A stretch of 64,000 nt of DNA from Elmis aenea (taxonomy: Eukaryota > Arthropoda > Insecta > Coleoptera > Elmidae): contig OX393581.1 in NCBI GenBank assembly GCA_947652605.1, forward strand, positions 49,995,924 through 50,059,923, written 5' to 3'. The notes beneath the pieces are model-generated. The model did not search any database, was not told where the DNA came from, and was given only the letters and a program-made list of their open reading frames with translations. Below, piece after piece: positions 47,457 to 59,938 of this stretch (position 1 is the stretch's first letter; each line of letters begins with the position of its first letter). Position numbers and translations under genes: made by a program.

Positions 47457-48029
47457 TTACTATTAATTTATTGTGCTGTAATTTTAAAAGTATTGGTTTT
47501 AATATTACAAAAAGACTTATGAATTAGATTTTTAAAATGCTGTTGTAGTTTTGATACTATTATTAAAATATTGTACACTATAAATGTAAAACACTAAAAA
47601 TGATAAATAATACTTCTATAATATTAATCATGTCTGTTTTGATTAAAAATTAAAATAGTTTTACTAAGATAAGTTGGTTTAAGTGATAAAAATAATTTCA
47701 AACACCAAATATATTAACAGCATGGATGATATTTAAAAACAATAATTGACTGAAGTGCAATTTTAAAACGAAAAGAGTTAAATTTTATTTTGCACTTGCG
47801 CCCCAATGTACGTTACGCCACTGACCAGTCTACAATGAATATAGCAACTCAAAACAGTGATATTTAACTTTACTAATTTGTTACAACAAAGTTTCTACCT
47901 TCAAGCTATAAATGTCAGTTCACATATGTAGTGTAAAAGTGTACTACGTTAAAGGGTGCTATGTCGTGACATAAATTACGAATTCACACTTGAACATGCT
48001 TTAAATCGTTTAATTCCACTACAATAAAC
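47457..48029. other. HAUS6-SPT2 intergenic region
   Basis: AT-rich 3' flank of HAUS6 and promoter of SPT2. The motif TTACGCCACTGAC near 47813-47825 is a lone hAT-type terminal trace. Confidence 0.45.
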
Positions 48030-51000
48030 ATGGATTTTGGCACACTCCTACATACAGCTAAAAAAAATGAGCAAAGCAGCAAAAGAGAAGTAAGAATAAT
48101 GTATTAATATGAAGTCAATAATTACAATGTTAACATATTTTGTAAGAAATGTCGTAACACTCATAAAATTACCATTTATAATTGATAAACAAATTGTTCA
48201 CGTAGCTAAAGTTTTTTTTTTTCATTGCTTAGGTTAAGTACTACAGTACTAAGTTTGCACCTCCCAAAAAAGAGGAGAAAAAGTCTTCATTATCAATTAA
48301 TGTGCAGAAGTTTTTGGCTCGTAAGGAAGCGGAAGAAAGACAGAAAACCCAGGAAGATAGAAAAAAACGTGATGATTTGTTATCATTGCGATCTCAGGTA
48401 TGTTGTTATTAACGCTTTTGTGTATCAAATAACTTATTTATGCGTGTTTATTATTTAAGGATAAGAAAGCGACACGTCGCGTTAATGTCATGTTAAAAAG
48501 AACCAAGTCGGCCAATCAATCGGTTATACAAGACGCCATCGATGATGATAACACTGCAGTGACATTAGCGGGACCGTCTCAACCCGATGAAGACGATTAC
48601 GGATATGTATCTCAAGAAGCTTCGGCCTTTTACAACAAAATGATGGAGAAATACAGTAAAATTCCAGACGAACCAAAATTTCCCACGAATAAAAAAAAAG
48701 CCAGTAGTAATTTAAGTAGCACTAAGGACAGAGTACGAGCAGCTTTGGAAAAAGAGAAAGAAGAGGCTATGTTGCCACATCGCAGGAAACGTAAACACGT
48801 CGACGATCTTATTGATAAGGACGATGGTGATGATGATTATAGATCGGACGAAGAAGAGGCTACTCCACCAGTTAAAGTTAAACCTAGGCCCGCTGCACCT
48901 CCTCCAATTAATTTCATGGGTTTGTAAAAAAAATTATGTGTATACTGTGTACAACTTCATTCGGGCTACTATCATTTACTTTCATGTCTTATTTAAAAAA
49001 AATTATGATTAGAATTGTAGACGCAAAAGCTGTGGGTAGTTTTAAACATTCATAGGTGTTTACAATTTGTGCATTATATTTTATATTACAATGAAATTAA
49101 ATATTTACCAACACAACAGTACTGATTATGAATGAGTCAACTATATTGTTCAGATTTTTAATAACATATTAACACCGTGACTGACACGTTATCATATCAT
49201 ACATGCACAGGTATATCAGTTTTAAATAAACTATTAGAGCGCTTTAATCAAGGAAGTATCCATGTTATTTTTAAACAAAAACAACTATAATTAACACTTT
49301 ACGGAGAAGATAAAATCTGGACAATTATGGTGGATATTGATTTGATTTTTATACTAATACTGGAAGATACAATAGTTTTTTTCTTCTATGAGAATAATTA
49401 TAAATGTTAATTCACTTAAGCCTTTATAAAAAGCACTATTACTTATGTTAGGAAAAAATTGAAGCAATATTTATGTAAGAATAAAAACATTTAAATTTTG
49501 ATTAATTCAGTAATCAATTTTCGTAGAAATTTCGAATTTATTAAAACGTAACTTTATCTCGTCCGATTAAAAAAAAAATGCCTTTTTCCGTTTCAGATCT
49601 CTTAAAACTTGCATCACAGAAACAACACGAACCAATCGTAATAGAACAGAAGCCAAAAGACGATGGTCCGCTTATGACGAAGCGGCAAAGACGAGAGTAC
49701 GAGATAGAGCAGCAACGTAAAGAATCACGAGAACAAGCTAAACTTGCCGGTCAACAAAAACCCACAACACAGTCTACTAGCAACAGAATCCCCAAATTAA
49801 ATAATTTTAAAGAAAGTAACAGCAACAGTAGAATACCGAAAATGAACAACGATTACGCAGAAAAATCGAAGTCAAACGTTTCGAGATCTTCGGACAATTT
49901 TAAACCATCCAGATCGAGCCAACAGGAAGAGCGACACAGTTCAAAATCGGCAAAGCAAGTAAGGTTCGACGACAGTCCGAAAATATGTAAACCCAGTTAC
50001 AACGAGCGGGAACAGTACAGACCGAAAGGTTCTCAAAACGATCGGCCAGTCAAAAGAACGACCCTCGACGAAGCTAAATATAACCCGCAACCGTCGCGAC
50101 AGAGCTCGTCGAATGACCGATATAATTCTAAAACGTCTAAACAACACGACGAAGACGACAGGAGCGAAACGCAATACGCGCGACGCGATTTACAAGAAGA
50201 TCGGTACAGATCAAAAGCGAGTTTGGAAGATCAGCATAGCAGATACGTAAACAGGCCCAGTTCGAGTGGTTATAAAAATGGTGATGGAGACAGAAATAGA
50301 AGTGCGCAAGATAGAGACAGAAATAGAAGTGTGCAAGATAGAGACGGTTATAGAAGTGCGCAAGATAGAGACGGCAATAGAAGTGCGCAAGATAGAGACG
50401 GATATAGAAGTGCGCAAGATAGAGACGGATATAGAAGTGCTCAAGATAGAGACGGATATAGAAGTGCGCAAGATAGAGACGGAAATAGAAGTGCGCAAGA
50501 TAGAGACGGAAATAGAAGTGCGCAAGATAGAGACGGATATAGGAGTGTGCAAAATAGAGATGGAATTAGAAGTACGCAAAATAGAGAAGGAATTAAAAGT
50601 GCGCAAGATAGAGACCAAAATAGAAGTGCGCAAGATAGAGACAGATCATATCACACGAATAAAAATCAAGATGCAAGTCCTGTTAATGATAGAAAATATG
50701 CGTTATCACAAAAGCAAGCCAGTCTGTTTAGCAGTCCAGATAAAAAGATTATCTCACATAAATCAGCGCAAGAAAAGGATCTGAACAAAGCGAATTTTAA
50801 TAGTACCGCGAATAAATCTGCCAAACAACCCGACAATAAAAAGAACGATATGAGCAAAGCAAGGTTGTCCAATCCCAATACCTCAAAAAGCAAAGACAAT
50901 CAACTTAATAACGTGCCACAAAGGCGGTATTTACCGGGTGATTTACGGTATAGACCAGAAATTGACGATCCGAACCTAAAGAAGGGCCCATCTAACAACA

Positions 51001-51827
51001 ACCCGCCTATCAAAAAGTTGCAAGCCGATGCTTCTTGTTCCAAAAAACTCCCGTCCGACGAACTACGGTCTAAAAAAGTAGCAGTGGATGACAGATCTAA
51101 AAGGTTCCCACCTGACAACCGACCTAAAAAGTTTCCGCCCGACGACGTTCGGCCCAAAAAATTCCCACCCGACGATCTCCGCCCGAAAAAATTCCCACCG
51201 GGCGATCTACGGCCCAAAACTTTCCCGCCTAACGATCTCCGCCCCAAACAATTCCCCCCGAGAGATCTTAAACCCAAACAGTTCCCGCCCCCTGATGTTA
51301 GACGCCCGATTAACGGTAAACAGAGGCCCAATATTGGAAATAAACGTGAGTTTCGTCATTCTCTTTAAATCGTAAGCATTTTGTGTGAATTTCTGTTTTA
51401 TTAGGTCGAATTATCGATGACGATGATGAAGAATACGATTCAGAAATGGACGATTTTATCGACGATGGCCCTGAAGAAGGCGAGGATTATTCACAGCACA
51501 TTAGGGAGATTTTTGGATACGACAAACGGCGATATAGGTACGACGATGACGATGTTGATAACATGGAGTCTTCATTTTCACAACAAATGAAAGAAGAATT
51601 TATCAGCACAAAATTAGGTAAGTGAATAATATTGTAGTAACTTAAATTCTGTTCATCAAAGTTTTAAACAAACTATTATCATTGAGTTGATATTAAAAAT
51701 TTTGATCAGTTGTTTTTCCCATTTATATTTGTTTTCTTCTACAGGTATCATGGAAGATCTCGAGGATATTAAAAAAGAGGAAGAAGACAAGAAAAGAAAA
51801 GCACTTTTAAAAAAGAGAAGATTTTAG
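48030..51827 (+). CDS. SPTY2D1: SPT2 homologue, histone H3-H4 chaperone
   Basis: SPT2 binds H3-H4 tetramers and preserves nucleosomes during transcription. Six exons, 48030-48089, 48233-48397, 48460-48919, 49597-51345, 51405-51617 and 51745-51827, give 909 aa. The N-terminus (MDFGTLLHTAKKN; VQKFLARKEAEERQK) and the block APPPINF-MDLLKLASQKQHEPI match vertebrate SPT2; the latter is only restored by joining exons 3 and 4, so the ATG at 49578 is intronic. The C-terminal histone-binding domain is intact (EEYDSEMDDFIDD, YSQHIREIFGYDKRRY, MEDLEDIKKEEEDKKRK). The middle is unusual: 13 tandem nine-residue units of RSAQDRDGY type and about seven ten-residue units of KKFPPDDLRP type. At 909 aa it is longer than human SPT2 (about 685). 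Confidence 0.94.
50292..50643 (+). repeat. 27-nt coding tandem repeat in SPT2
   Basis: Thirteen units of about 27 nt (AGAAGTGCGCAAGATAGAGA core) encode RSAQDRDGY-type peptides. Edge units are diverged (RSTQNREGI, KSAQDRDQN) and the middle ones near-identical, as expected from slippage or unequal exchange. Confidence 0.92.
51100..51300 (+). repeat. 30-nt coding tandem repeat in SPT2
   Basis: About seven units encode KKFPPDDLRP-type decapeptides, basic and proline-rich, placed just before the C-terminal domain. Confidence 0.88.
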
Positions 51828-52412
51828 TAACGCTTGTTTGATTTATATTGATTGTTAATTATTGAAATAGTGTGTAAATGGTAACTGTTGAATTTTTTAA
51901 AAATGTGATAGGTATTTATCAATATTAATGGTGGGCTGCATTGTTTGTAGCTTATTTTTTATAAAGAATTATAATGTTTATATGTCAACTAATATACATA
52001 ATGTAAATAAATATTTGCTTATAAATAAACTACATTAACAATAATATTGAGTGCGTTATTTTTGAACACTATTACTTAAGTCATTTTAAATGCCAATTAA
52101 ATAGTAATAAAAATAAAATATTCTCAAATTCAAAAAGTCAAAGATATTGAAATAGATTTATAAACAATCTACAAATTTAATTTTGAACATTTTTTTTTAA
52201 CTTTAAAGTGTTTTAAATCTCCTGTTGTCAGAGGCAGATCGTTAACGTTGTGGGCCCTGGACTAACTGTTTGAGGGTCTACCCAATTCACCCAATTTTGG
52301 GTTAGTTTTGGCGACTTATTCGTTTTTGAAAACAAGTGAATACTCGAAAACGGTTAATTTTAGGCCTATACGACTTTGTACATTTTAAAAGGAATCCAAA
52401 AATGTAATAATA
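51828..52412. other. 3' flank of SPT2
   Basis: 3' UTR and intergenic sequence; several AATAAA-type signals lie around 52008-52030. No further gene. Confidence 0.5.
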
Positions 52413-53297
52413 TACAGGGTATTTTATTTAAAATAACTACCCTGGTTGCCATAGCAAATAAACCGTAAAAAACAAAACAAATCCGAGTATACCATAAAGC
52501 GCAAAAAAGACAGCGATGCATCTTTTATAAAAAACATTTTGTTGCAAAATCAATATTTTAGAAGATAAAAGCGCTGTTTCATACTCTTTTATGTTAAAAT
52601 TTACCTTACTTTTTATAAACTTTAAAAGTCTATAACTCGATAACAATCAAGTTTTGGACTATGGTTTATATAACACAAGATGATTTACCCGGCGTTGCAC
52701 GGGTGATTACAATCATTCTCTCTTATCATTCACAGACTGCGAGCGCGGCCGAGACTCTTGTCTCTTCGTTAGCAGATTTACTAATTACTTTTTAAACTTG
52801 AATAAGCCCAATAATTCCAAATCATACACAAATGTCATACTCTGATCAATCATCTTTTCATTTTCTTATAATTCCTTAAAAAATAACTATTTATTGCTTA
52901 AAAGTTGAATAATAACTCAAATTTATTTTCTTTTGTCTTGTTTCAATTAAAAATGTACTAATAAAAATAATAAATCATGTACATTTATTACTAATTGTAT
53001 ACAAAACAATCTTTACTTGTGAAATACACCGTGCCGTATCGTGTTATGGCCAGGTATTTGTCGACGTAAGATCGAATCCTGTCCAAGTAATTTTTTTTTT
53101 TTTAATATGTGCTTGTACTTAAAGTTTGGCGTTAGATCTGCAAGGTCCTAAATAGTAACTGCAAAATTTGGTCCTGATCGGTCAACGGACCTAGGATTCT
53201 ATAGCGAACAAACAAACAAACAAACAAGCTCTTTTATATATATAGATTTTTTGCTTAAATTGGCTCCTTAAGTTTGGCCGTTACGTCATGCAACACC
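52413..53297. repeat. Composite repeat: CAGGGT-ended element with SINE/LINE-like insert
   Basis: The left end CAGGGTATTTTATT near 52415 and right end GCAACACCCTG near 53297 are TA-flanked. The right end matches 13838 in inverse. Inside, 52681-53248 begins ACCCGGCGTTGCACGGGTG and ends in a (CAAA)n tract followed by TATATATAGAT, a form common to insect non-LTR or SINE elements. A box-B-like GATCGAATCC lies near 53071. Confidence 0.55.
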
Positions 53298-54314
53298 CTG
53301 TATAATGTTAGTATTTTAATACATTAAAGACATTTAAAGAGTAACTCCTTTGCACTTTTGCGCTGCCAATTTTTTATTTGATCATCAAATTGTAATTCTT
53401 TGGTTAAATCACAGTTTCTGTTTTTATCCTTATTTTTTTTACCGCGAAGAGAGTCCTTTTATTGAACGGGGCCCTGGGCTGCAGCCCATAAAGACCATGC
53501 CCAAATCCGCCCCTGCCTGTTGTGTTTTCGAGTCTAGAAGACCCAATAAACATTACATTTATTGTAACATCAACTTTTTTACTTTTCTTTCAAACTGTAT
53601 TTTTGGATAAACTAATGCCTTAATTTTGTAATTTTTTTGCTTATTTATATTTGTAACATTAATCGTGTTTGGATTGTTCAATTTTCCATGCACAGGTATT
53701 TGCTAGTAACTTCAGAAAACAAAAATTATTTTTAAAAGTATATTTCCAGTCGAGTCATCTTTTTTTTATAACTGAATATATTATCTAAAACAACTTGTAC
53801 AAAAGTTAAACAAACAGTAAAAGTCATATTCTTTCGGTACACCTTAAAATTAAAGCTTCTAATACAATATTTTAAAATTTCTGGTACTCAAAAGCGGCAA
53901 GGGAACCCTCAAAATTCCAAACTACAAACATTTTAGAACTTTCTCAATTGAAGTTAATATAGGAAAAAAAAAACTTAAAACATTTCAATTATTAGTTTTA
54001 ATTTTTTTTTCAAGAGTTTTACTTTATCTTCCCTTCGGGTAACTGACTAGGGCCCCTTTAAAAATAATATTGAGCAAGCGTTTTAAGGTATCTGCCTCTT
54101 ATCCAACACGCAAAATATTCTATACCTCTGCACATAAACAAAATGTAATACATCAAAAGTTATAAGAATCTCATAATCTTTTTATTAAAAGTTTTAAAAA
54201 AATAAAGTCAGTCGTACTAACATTTTCACCGGTTTTTTAATCATAATTCTAAGACTTTAATATAGCACTACATTATCACAAAATATAATTTTATAAAAAA
54301 TTAACACTGTAGAA
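53298..54314. other. AT-rich stretch, no gene seen
   Basis: About 1 kb. A decayed hAT-like patch (GGGGCCCTGGGCTGCAGCCC near 53468-53490, CGCCCCTGCC near 53509) is the only structure noted. Confidence 0.45.
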
Positions 54315-54492
54315 CAGTGTTTTTCAAAGTGTGGAGCCCTGAATCCTTCTGGAGGAGTCCCCGAGCCTTTACATTATAATAAAATAGAAAAAATAGAAAA
54401 TAAAATTTCGTCTACAAAAATATTCATTGGAGTTCTCTGTAAGTTTTTAATTTTGGAAGGGGTCCCCAGAGCAAAAACTTTCAGAAACACTG
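54315..54492. mobile_element. 178-bp hAT-like MITE, older copy
   Basis: Ends CAGTGTTTTTCAAAGTGTGG and AGAAACACTG, flanked by CTGTAGAA and CCGTAGAG (6 of 8 match). Interior GAGCCC/GGGTCCCC tracts resemble the other CAGTG elements. Confidence 0.7.
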
Positions 54493-54641
54493 CCGTAGAG
54501 TAAACTTTGGTAAAATCGAGGTCACCACAAGCATTGCAAATTAAATTTTGTTTTGCATATGCACCAATAATTTCAACACGGATGTGATTATATGGTTAAT
54601 ACATACGTAAAAATTATACGATATACAAAAACCTCTTAGAT

Positions 54642-54719
54642 CTGATTGCATAAAAGCTAAACCCGGGATTAACGCCTTAAACTAGGGATTAACCCTGGGT
54701 TTAGCTTTTATGCAATCAG
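54642..54719. repeat. 78-bp palindrome
   Basis: The left arm starting CTGATTGCATAAAAGCTAAA pairs with the right arm ending TTTAGCTTTTATGCAATCAG around a short centre near 54680. There is one mismatch region in the inner arm (CCCGGG against CCCTGG). Confidence 0.85.
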
Positions 54720-55217
54720 GCCTATGTGTACCAATCTTTAAATAAACATGTCCACCAACCAGCTGAGTAGAACATAAATGAAGTTGGCCACGGTTCAAAA
54801 TATTATCCCTATCTGTCCGACTCCATTTCACTTGGTTAACAGTACGGTTCATACTTAAAACTGTCATGTAACCAAACACAATTTTCACGATCATACCACA
54901 TACAACACAATCAATATCACATATTAATATAAAGTAATTATTCCCTTCGTTAAACTAAATTATTTAAGAAGTAGACGAATTAAAATTAACCGAATCCACT
55001 AAATTTCACGTTTGCCCTTTGGAAAGGGCTTATAAAGTGACTGAATTTAGTTATTCAAACTTTTAAAACAATTGACACACGCTTTCAGCTAAAACAACAT
55101 TTTTAAATAGTCGAATATTCAACATTTAACGATAAATTACACATTTTTACCAAATTAAAGCATTTTCAGTTACATATAAAATTTTGTTTAACTCACTAAA
55201 TATTTATTTGTCGATTA
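54720..55217. other. AT-rich stretch upstream of a micro-MITE
   Basis: About 500 bp, no gene or repeat recognised. Confidence 0.45.
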
Positions 55218-55288
55218 CAGGGTGTTTAAAATTTGAAGCTCGACTTCGAGATCTTGCTTATGTCGAGCCTTGAATTTGGGACACCCTG
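55218..55288. mobile_element. 71-bp miniature TIR element
   Basis: Ends CAGGGTGTTTAAAATTTGAA and complement (ATTTGGGACACCCTG), TA on both sides. The arms (containing AGCTCGAC and GTCGAGC) occupy nearly the whole length. It is the smallest complete-looking member of the CAGGGTG family in the window. Confidence 0.85.
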
Positions 55289-55471
55289 TATAGTGGTAAA
55301 ACAGTTAAAGCTTTTTCACAACACGTAAACTGTACGACTTGTGACTTTTTTAAAAAATCAACAAACCGTATAGGTGTTAATGTACGAATTAAATTTATTA
55401 ACAATGCCAGAATGGCTAAAAATTAGTGTTTCGACAAGTATTAAAGCCTTACTTATTGAACTAAAAAGTTT

Positions 55472-56481
55472 TTACGACGGGGAGCATGGCGGCGACTTAT
55501 CTCTAGTAAGATCCATTAAATTTGAGCGAATCTCTTCACTAATTTCTTCCGCTCTTGGCACTTCTGATAACACCCAAGTGTCTTCGGTACTATTTAATTT
55601 CTCTCGACATATAGGACACGTGTTGTGACTTTCATTCCTAACAAAACATAATTAAAATAACTGTGAGCACGTGCAAGCAGTAGAAATTTGTTTACCATTC
55701 TTCTATGCAAGTTGAGCAGTAACTGTGAGTGCACGGTAAGGAAACTTCCGGCTTTCTTTCCATGCATATACAGCATTCACCTGCTTGACTTTCGAAGCTG
55801 TTCGACGCTTTAGCGACGTCACTTAGGTTATTGAAAAACGTGGAAGCCGTCAAGAAATTTCCTGAAGAATTTTCTTCACCACAACTACAAAATATATTAA
55901 ACTGGTATTCTATAATTCCATTTTATTGTTAGAGATTGAGCAATGGGCAACTTTTGATTAACTTTGAATGGAATTTTATAAAACAGTTGAGCAGAGGCAA
56001 TAAATAATAACAAAAGACTTACACATTGTGCTTTTATTTCGTACCTTTTGCTCTGTTGTTCTGCCAAACACTGGCATTGAAGAGTTTTAAAAACCCTTAA
56101 AAATTCGCTTAAATTTAGCAGACGGTACGTATCGACTTTCTGTGTTTCAGGATCGATTTTAACACACGCTATCTGTACCGTCGCCTTCCAGAACACCGTC
56201 GAATCTGATCCCTTTTTAACGGCGAATATCAACTGTTTGCCGCTCGAATCTAGACATTTCTTCGAACTAAAATTTAAATCGAGTTAGGGGTACGTTTTAT
56301 CCATTTCAGACGTGTTTATTTACAGGTTGTTTAGTTCTCCGAGGCTTCTAACGAAATTTTCGTATGTGAGAGTCTGTATTTCTGCTGTTAGCAATGTGTT
56401 TGAGCCTGACTCGTCGTTAAGAAGCTGGGACAGAAATGGTGGCAGTAGGTCCTGAATCTGTGCACTCGAACTTTGCCCCAT
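55472..56481 (-). CDS. RNF141: RING finger protein 141 homologue
   Basis: A putative RING-type E3 ubiquitin ligase. Four exons, 56324-56481, 56045-56266, 55696-55884 and 55472-55637, give 244 aa (human about 230). It starts MGQSSS, a candidate N-myristoylation site as in vertebrate RNF141 (MGQQIS). The central region has KKGSDSTVFWKATVQIACVKI, matching the family [20 protein letters not shown] block. The C3HC4 RING spans about residues 164-201: CCIC, PCTHSYCSTC, TCPICR. The tail has EDTWVLSEVP as in the human ESWVVSDAP. All zinc ligands are present. The role is not well defined in any species; mammalian RNF141 is testis-enriched. Confidence 0.94.
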
Positions 56482-59214
56482 AATAGATCAATTAATTATA
56501 TTTGTTGTTGAGGAATATTTCACAACATAACCTAACCATGTTTTCCACTGACAGGACACGTAAGGGTTGGTTAAGGTTATCAGCTAAGCTTGCCAACTTA
56601 CAAATCAAAAAATTTAAAAACATTTTATAATTTAAAATCGAAAGATACAAAACTAACTTAAAAACCCAACAAGTGCATTAAAGCAGCCCTTTGCGTACCT
56701 GTACTGCGACCTATTTCTGGGTGTACTTAGTTGGTCTTGTAAAAAAAAATCAGCAAGTGCATACCATTGTAATTCTATATTCTATGGCCGTATTTTCATT
56801 TAATTTATTTCATATCGTCATATTTGACCAACGGATTTGATTGATAGCATTTTCCATGCATATAATTGCTTTCAGTTGATGTCTTTGAAACGCTTTACTT
56901 TCAGTTTTCTTCTCCTTACTTACATCCTCGTACATCTTTCAGCGTCGAGTATTCCAAGTTATAATACTTGAATTACACAACTGACGTAAACACAAAACTC
57001 AGTAATAAAAAAATCACTGAGTTCCGACTGGAGAAAGTTACGTCCAGGTAATGGTCTTGCCGTGGTGACCAGTTCTGATCAAAATACCGCAAATAAAACC
57101 TTTTTTCAACACTTCAAGAATACTAAGAACCAAGAAAAATATTTTTAAACAAATTCGCGAATGTAACCTTTTCTATTTAAGATATAATTATTTTATCCAT
57201 CTTCCTGGTTTGAACTTAAGTTTTACAAACAAAAAAATGCTTTTAAAAATATTAATTTGAATGTTATACTAAAACTGATTAAATAAATGAAGAAATTAAC
57301 ATTTTTACGAAAACTATCAAAATTGGGTGAACTTTTTTGCCCTCCGCCACCCCTGGTGAAGCCAGGCTATATACTTCTCTTTAAAAAAATATTAAGTTGG
57401 TGTTTTAATTAATCGAAGATTTTTTTACAAGGAAAATAAAATAATTTTTATTACATTTTTAAAACCTGCACAATATTTTGACGTTTTAAAATTTTATCGT
57501 ACTCACACATGAAAAAGTATTTCAGCAAAATTTAATTTTGAACGAATAAGGTTACCAGATAATAATTTTTTATAATTACACCTGTAACTAATAAAAAAAA
57601 GAAAGGGTACTGTCTAAAAGTCGTTTAAGAGATTTTAAAATTTAAAAAAAATTATTAAATTAAAGAAGAAAGTTACTCTTTATTAGTACTAAAAAATTGC
57701 ACAACTTTTTTTTTTTAACCCATCACCACCCGATGAGCGCAGACAATTATTTATTTAAAAAAGTGCAACTTTATCGACGGTTTTAATCGACAAGGATATT
57801 TTTTAAAGGATCAGATAAAATAGAATCAATCAATTACTTCAAGACTACTTTATTATTTTAATTTGATTTAAAAAAATCATTTAACTCATAATTATTTTCA
57901 TTTGTTTATTTCTCGACTTCAAACCAGGATTTAATTTTTATTAACAATTGCGAATTTGTTGTGTAATTAAATTCTAAAAGTAGTTTAACGAAAGAGTCAT
58001 GTGGCATCGATAAGAATTTTGAGATAAAAGTAAGAAATTCAATGTATAAAACAATTATTTCTAAGAATCACAGATCAGTGATAGCGCTATGCCACAATCA
58101 CGCGATCACCGATAAATGTTCCTAAAAACGAAGATTAAATACAGGCGCAATAGAGAAATTTTTCAGATACCGAGATTAAACGATACATTTAATATATAAT
58201 ACGAGTATTTGTCAAAAGAGAATTATGTTAGTACAAAGCATTGATAACGTCTGAAAGAAAAATACATGCACATTGTATGTAAACTAAGCAACATTATTCA
58301 ATTATATTTGTTTACAAGCAATAATCAAATACAATTAATTTTAAAAGGGATAAGGAATTAGTTACTTTATTTGGATTTTCACTTTAAACAAATTAAACTG
58401 CAGTAATGGTTAAGATTTTACACAACACATATTGTTTAAAGACAGCATAGAGTCTACGTCGTAGACACTAGGAAAGAGATAGTAATCTAAAAGGACCCAC
58501 AGCTTGGGGGGTCAATTTTGTAACACATCGAAACAAAAATTAGTTACAAACCAACATTAGAAATTCAGAAAGAAAAAAAAAAGATAAACCATCGATAAAA
58601 GCTTTTGAGCTGTTTATTACTTCTACTTAAACACTTTCCTTAGCAAAAGTTAAAGTAAAAATTAATTTGAAAATAGGTAATTATTGAGAAAAAAGTGTAT
58701 TGAAATGCAAAAAATATTTTACTGACAATAATTTTTAAAAAAGTATTCTTATAAAAATCATAAAAGTAACTTTAACACAAAATTTCCAAAGCTTATGTAT
58801 ATTCTCAGGGACGATGAGAGGGGGGGGGGGGCACGGGGGGCTCCGAGCCCCGGGCTCGGGAGTAATTTAAGGACCCGGGAGTCCACAGGGGCTCGAATAT
58901 TATAGCACAATTGTTTTTTATTAACAAAATTTTCAAATAATATACTTTACTTGGGGCCCATGAAAAAATTTTACCCGGGCCCGATGACGCCTCTGTATTT
59001 ATTCTGTGCACAGAACATAATTCTGTGGGGTTAATAATTGCTAGTTTTAAATAAATGTCAAAATAACGTTGCTTAGTTTATATACCACAAATTTTTTAAT
59101 ATACTAGCCTTCTAATTTCAATATGTTTTACCAAAAATCTAATAATAATAAGCTTCAGAAACTACTTAAGCACAAATAAACTACCTTTAAAATTTTGGAA
59201 ACGAAAGACTAAAG
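56482..59214. other. Gene-poor AT-rich region
   Basis: About 2.7 kb including the RNF141 promoter. No exon is supported. A 12-base G run sits near 58822-58833 beside GGGCTC/CCCGGG tracts (58830-58990) that look like another decayed hAT-type MITE ending GACGCCTCTG. Confidence 0.45.
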
Positions 59215-59366
59215 CAGTGGTTCCCAATTTGTGGGGCACAAAATATCTAATGAGGGTGTTAAAAAATGTATTTTTTTATCAGCACAGCATGAAAGTTGTA
59301 AGGGGGACCCAATAACAATTGATATGAAAAAGGGGGGCACAATTTCAAAATGGTTGAAAGACACTG
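59215..59366. mobile_element. 152-bp hAT MITE
   Basis: Ends CAGTGGTTCCCAATTTG and GGTTGAAAGACACTG, flanked by GACTAAAG and GACTAAAT (7 of 8 match). Same family as 45559-45813. Confidence 0.85.
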
Positions 59367-59704
59367 GACTAAATAACTACTCTAACAATTTTAAAATCAA
59401 AAGACTAATACATTGAGTTAGTAAAAAAGAAGCCAAGCAAGAAAACGTGACTAAAAATTGGCGTAAGCTTTTCATGGGATTTGTGTCTGTTTTGGGAGAG
59501 AACCGTGGTTCATCGAGAACATTAGTAGAGGATAGAAAACGAGGGTAAAGCGCAACTTAACAACGACCGAGCCATTCATAGCATGAAAAACAGAAACAAA
59601 CCCATTACTTTTTAATAAACAAAACAATTTAAACTGACAGCTTTTTAACTAGCCTTGTCAAATTTTTAAAATCACGCAGCGAAAGCAACAACAAAACCAC
59701 TCAC

Positions 59705-59938
59705 CAGTATCGCCCCTTCTTGCTTCGCACTCCTCGCACTTACCTATAAAATAAAAATAAAATTAATTCAATCATCAATACAAAACAAATTGCTTTTAAA
59801 TGATTTAACCAGTTAAGTACAAACCTTGTTTGTGCATGTCCGGTTGCATTATTCCTGAAGTTTGGTAACGCAGCTCCAAAAAAACACCGCTTATTAACAC
59901 TATGTGAACAATCACTTCAATATTAAAACCAACAGTTC
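59705..59938 (-). other. Possible spliced exons of an unassigned minus-strand transcript
   Basis: Two segments have good splice borders on the minus strand: 59825-59938 (TTTCAG acceptor, GTTTGT donor) and a 39-nt microexon 59705-59743 (TATAG acceptor, GTGAGT donor). They share one open frame across the junction, including MQPDMHKQGKCEECEARRGD. A donor after ATG near 60112 could supply an upstream exon. No family recognised and no downstream exon found; it may be non-coding or spurious. Confidence 0.25.

Noticed and set aside
49578..49596. ATG at 49578 as the start of a separate 596-residue protein
   Set aside because: The first codons are the polypyrimidine tract and acceptor of SPT2 intron 3. 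Splicing at 49597 restores the conserved APPPINF-DLL block.
50211..50784. Long frames on the opposite strand and in other phases of the SPT2 repeat region
   Set aside because: They are by-products of the 27-nt periodic repeat, which keeps several frames free of stops.
53033..53100. tRNA gene (box-B-like GATCGAATCC)
   Set aside because: No cloverleaf could be drawn and the A box is poor; it lies inside a SINE/LINE-like repeat.
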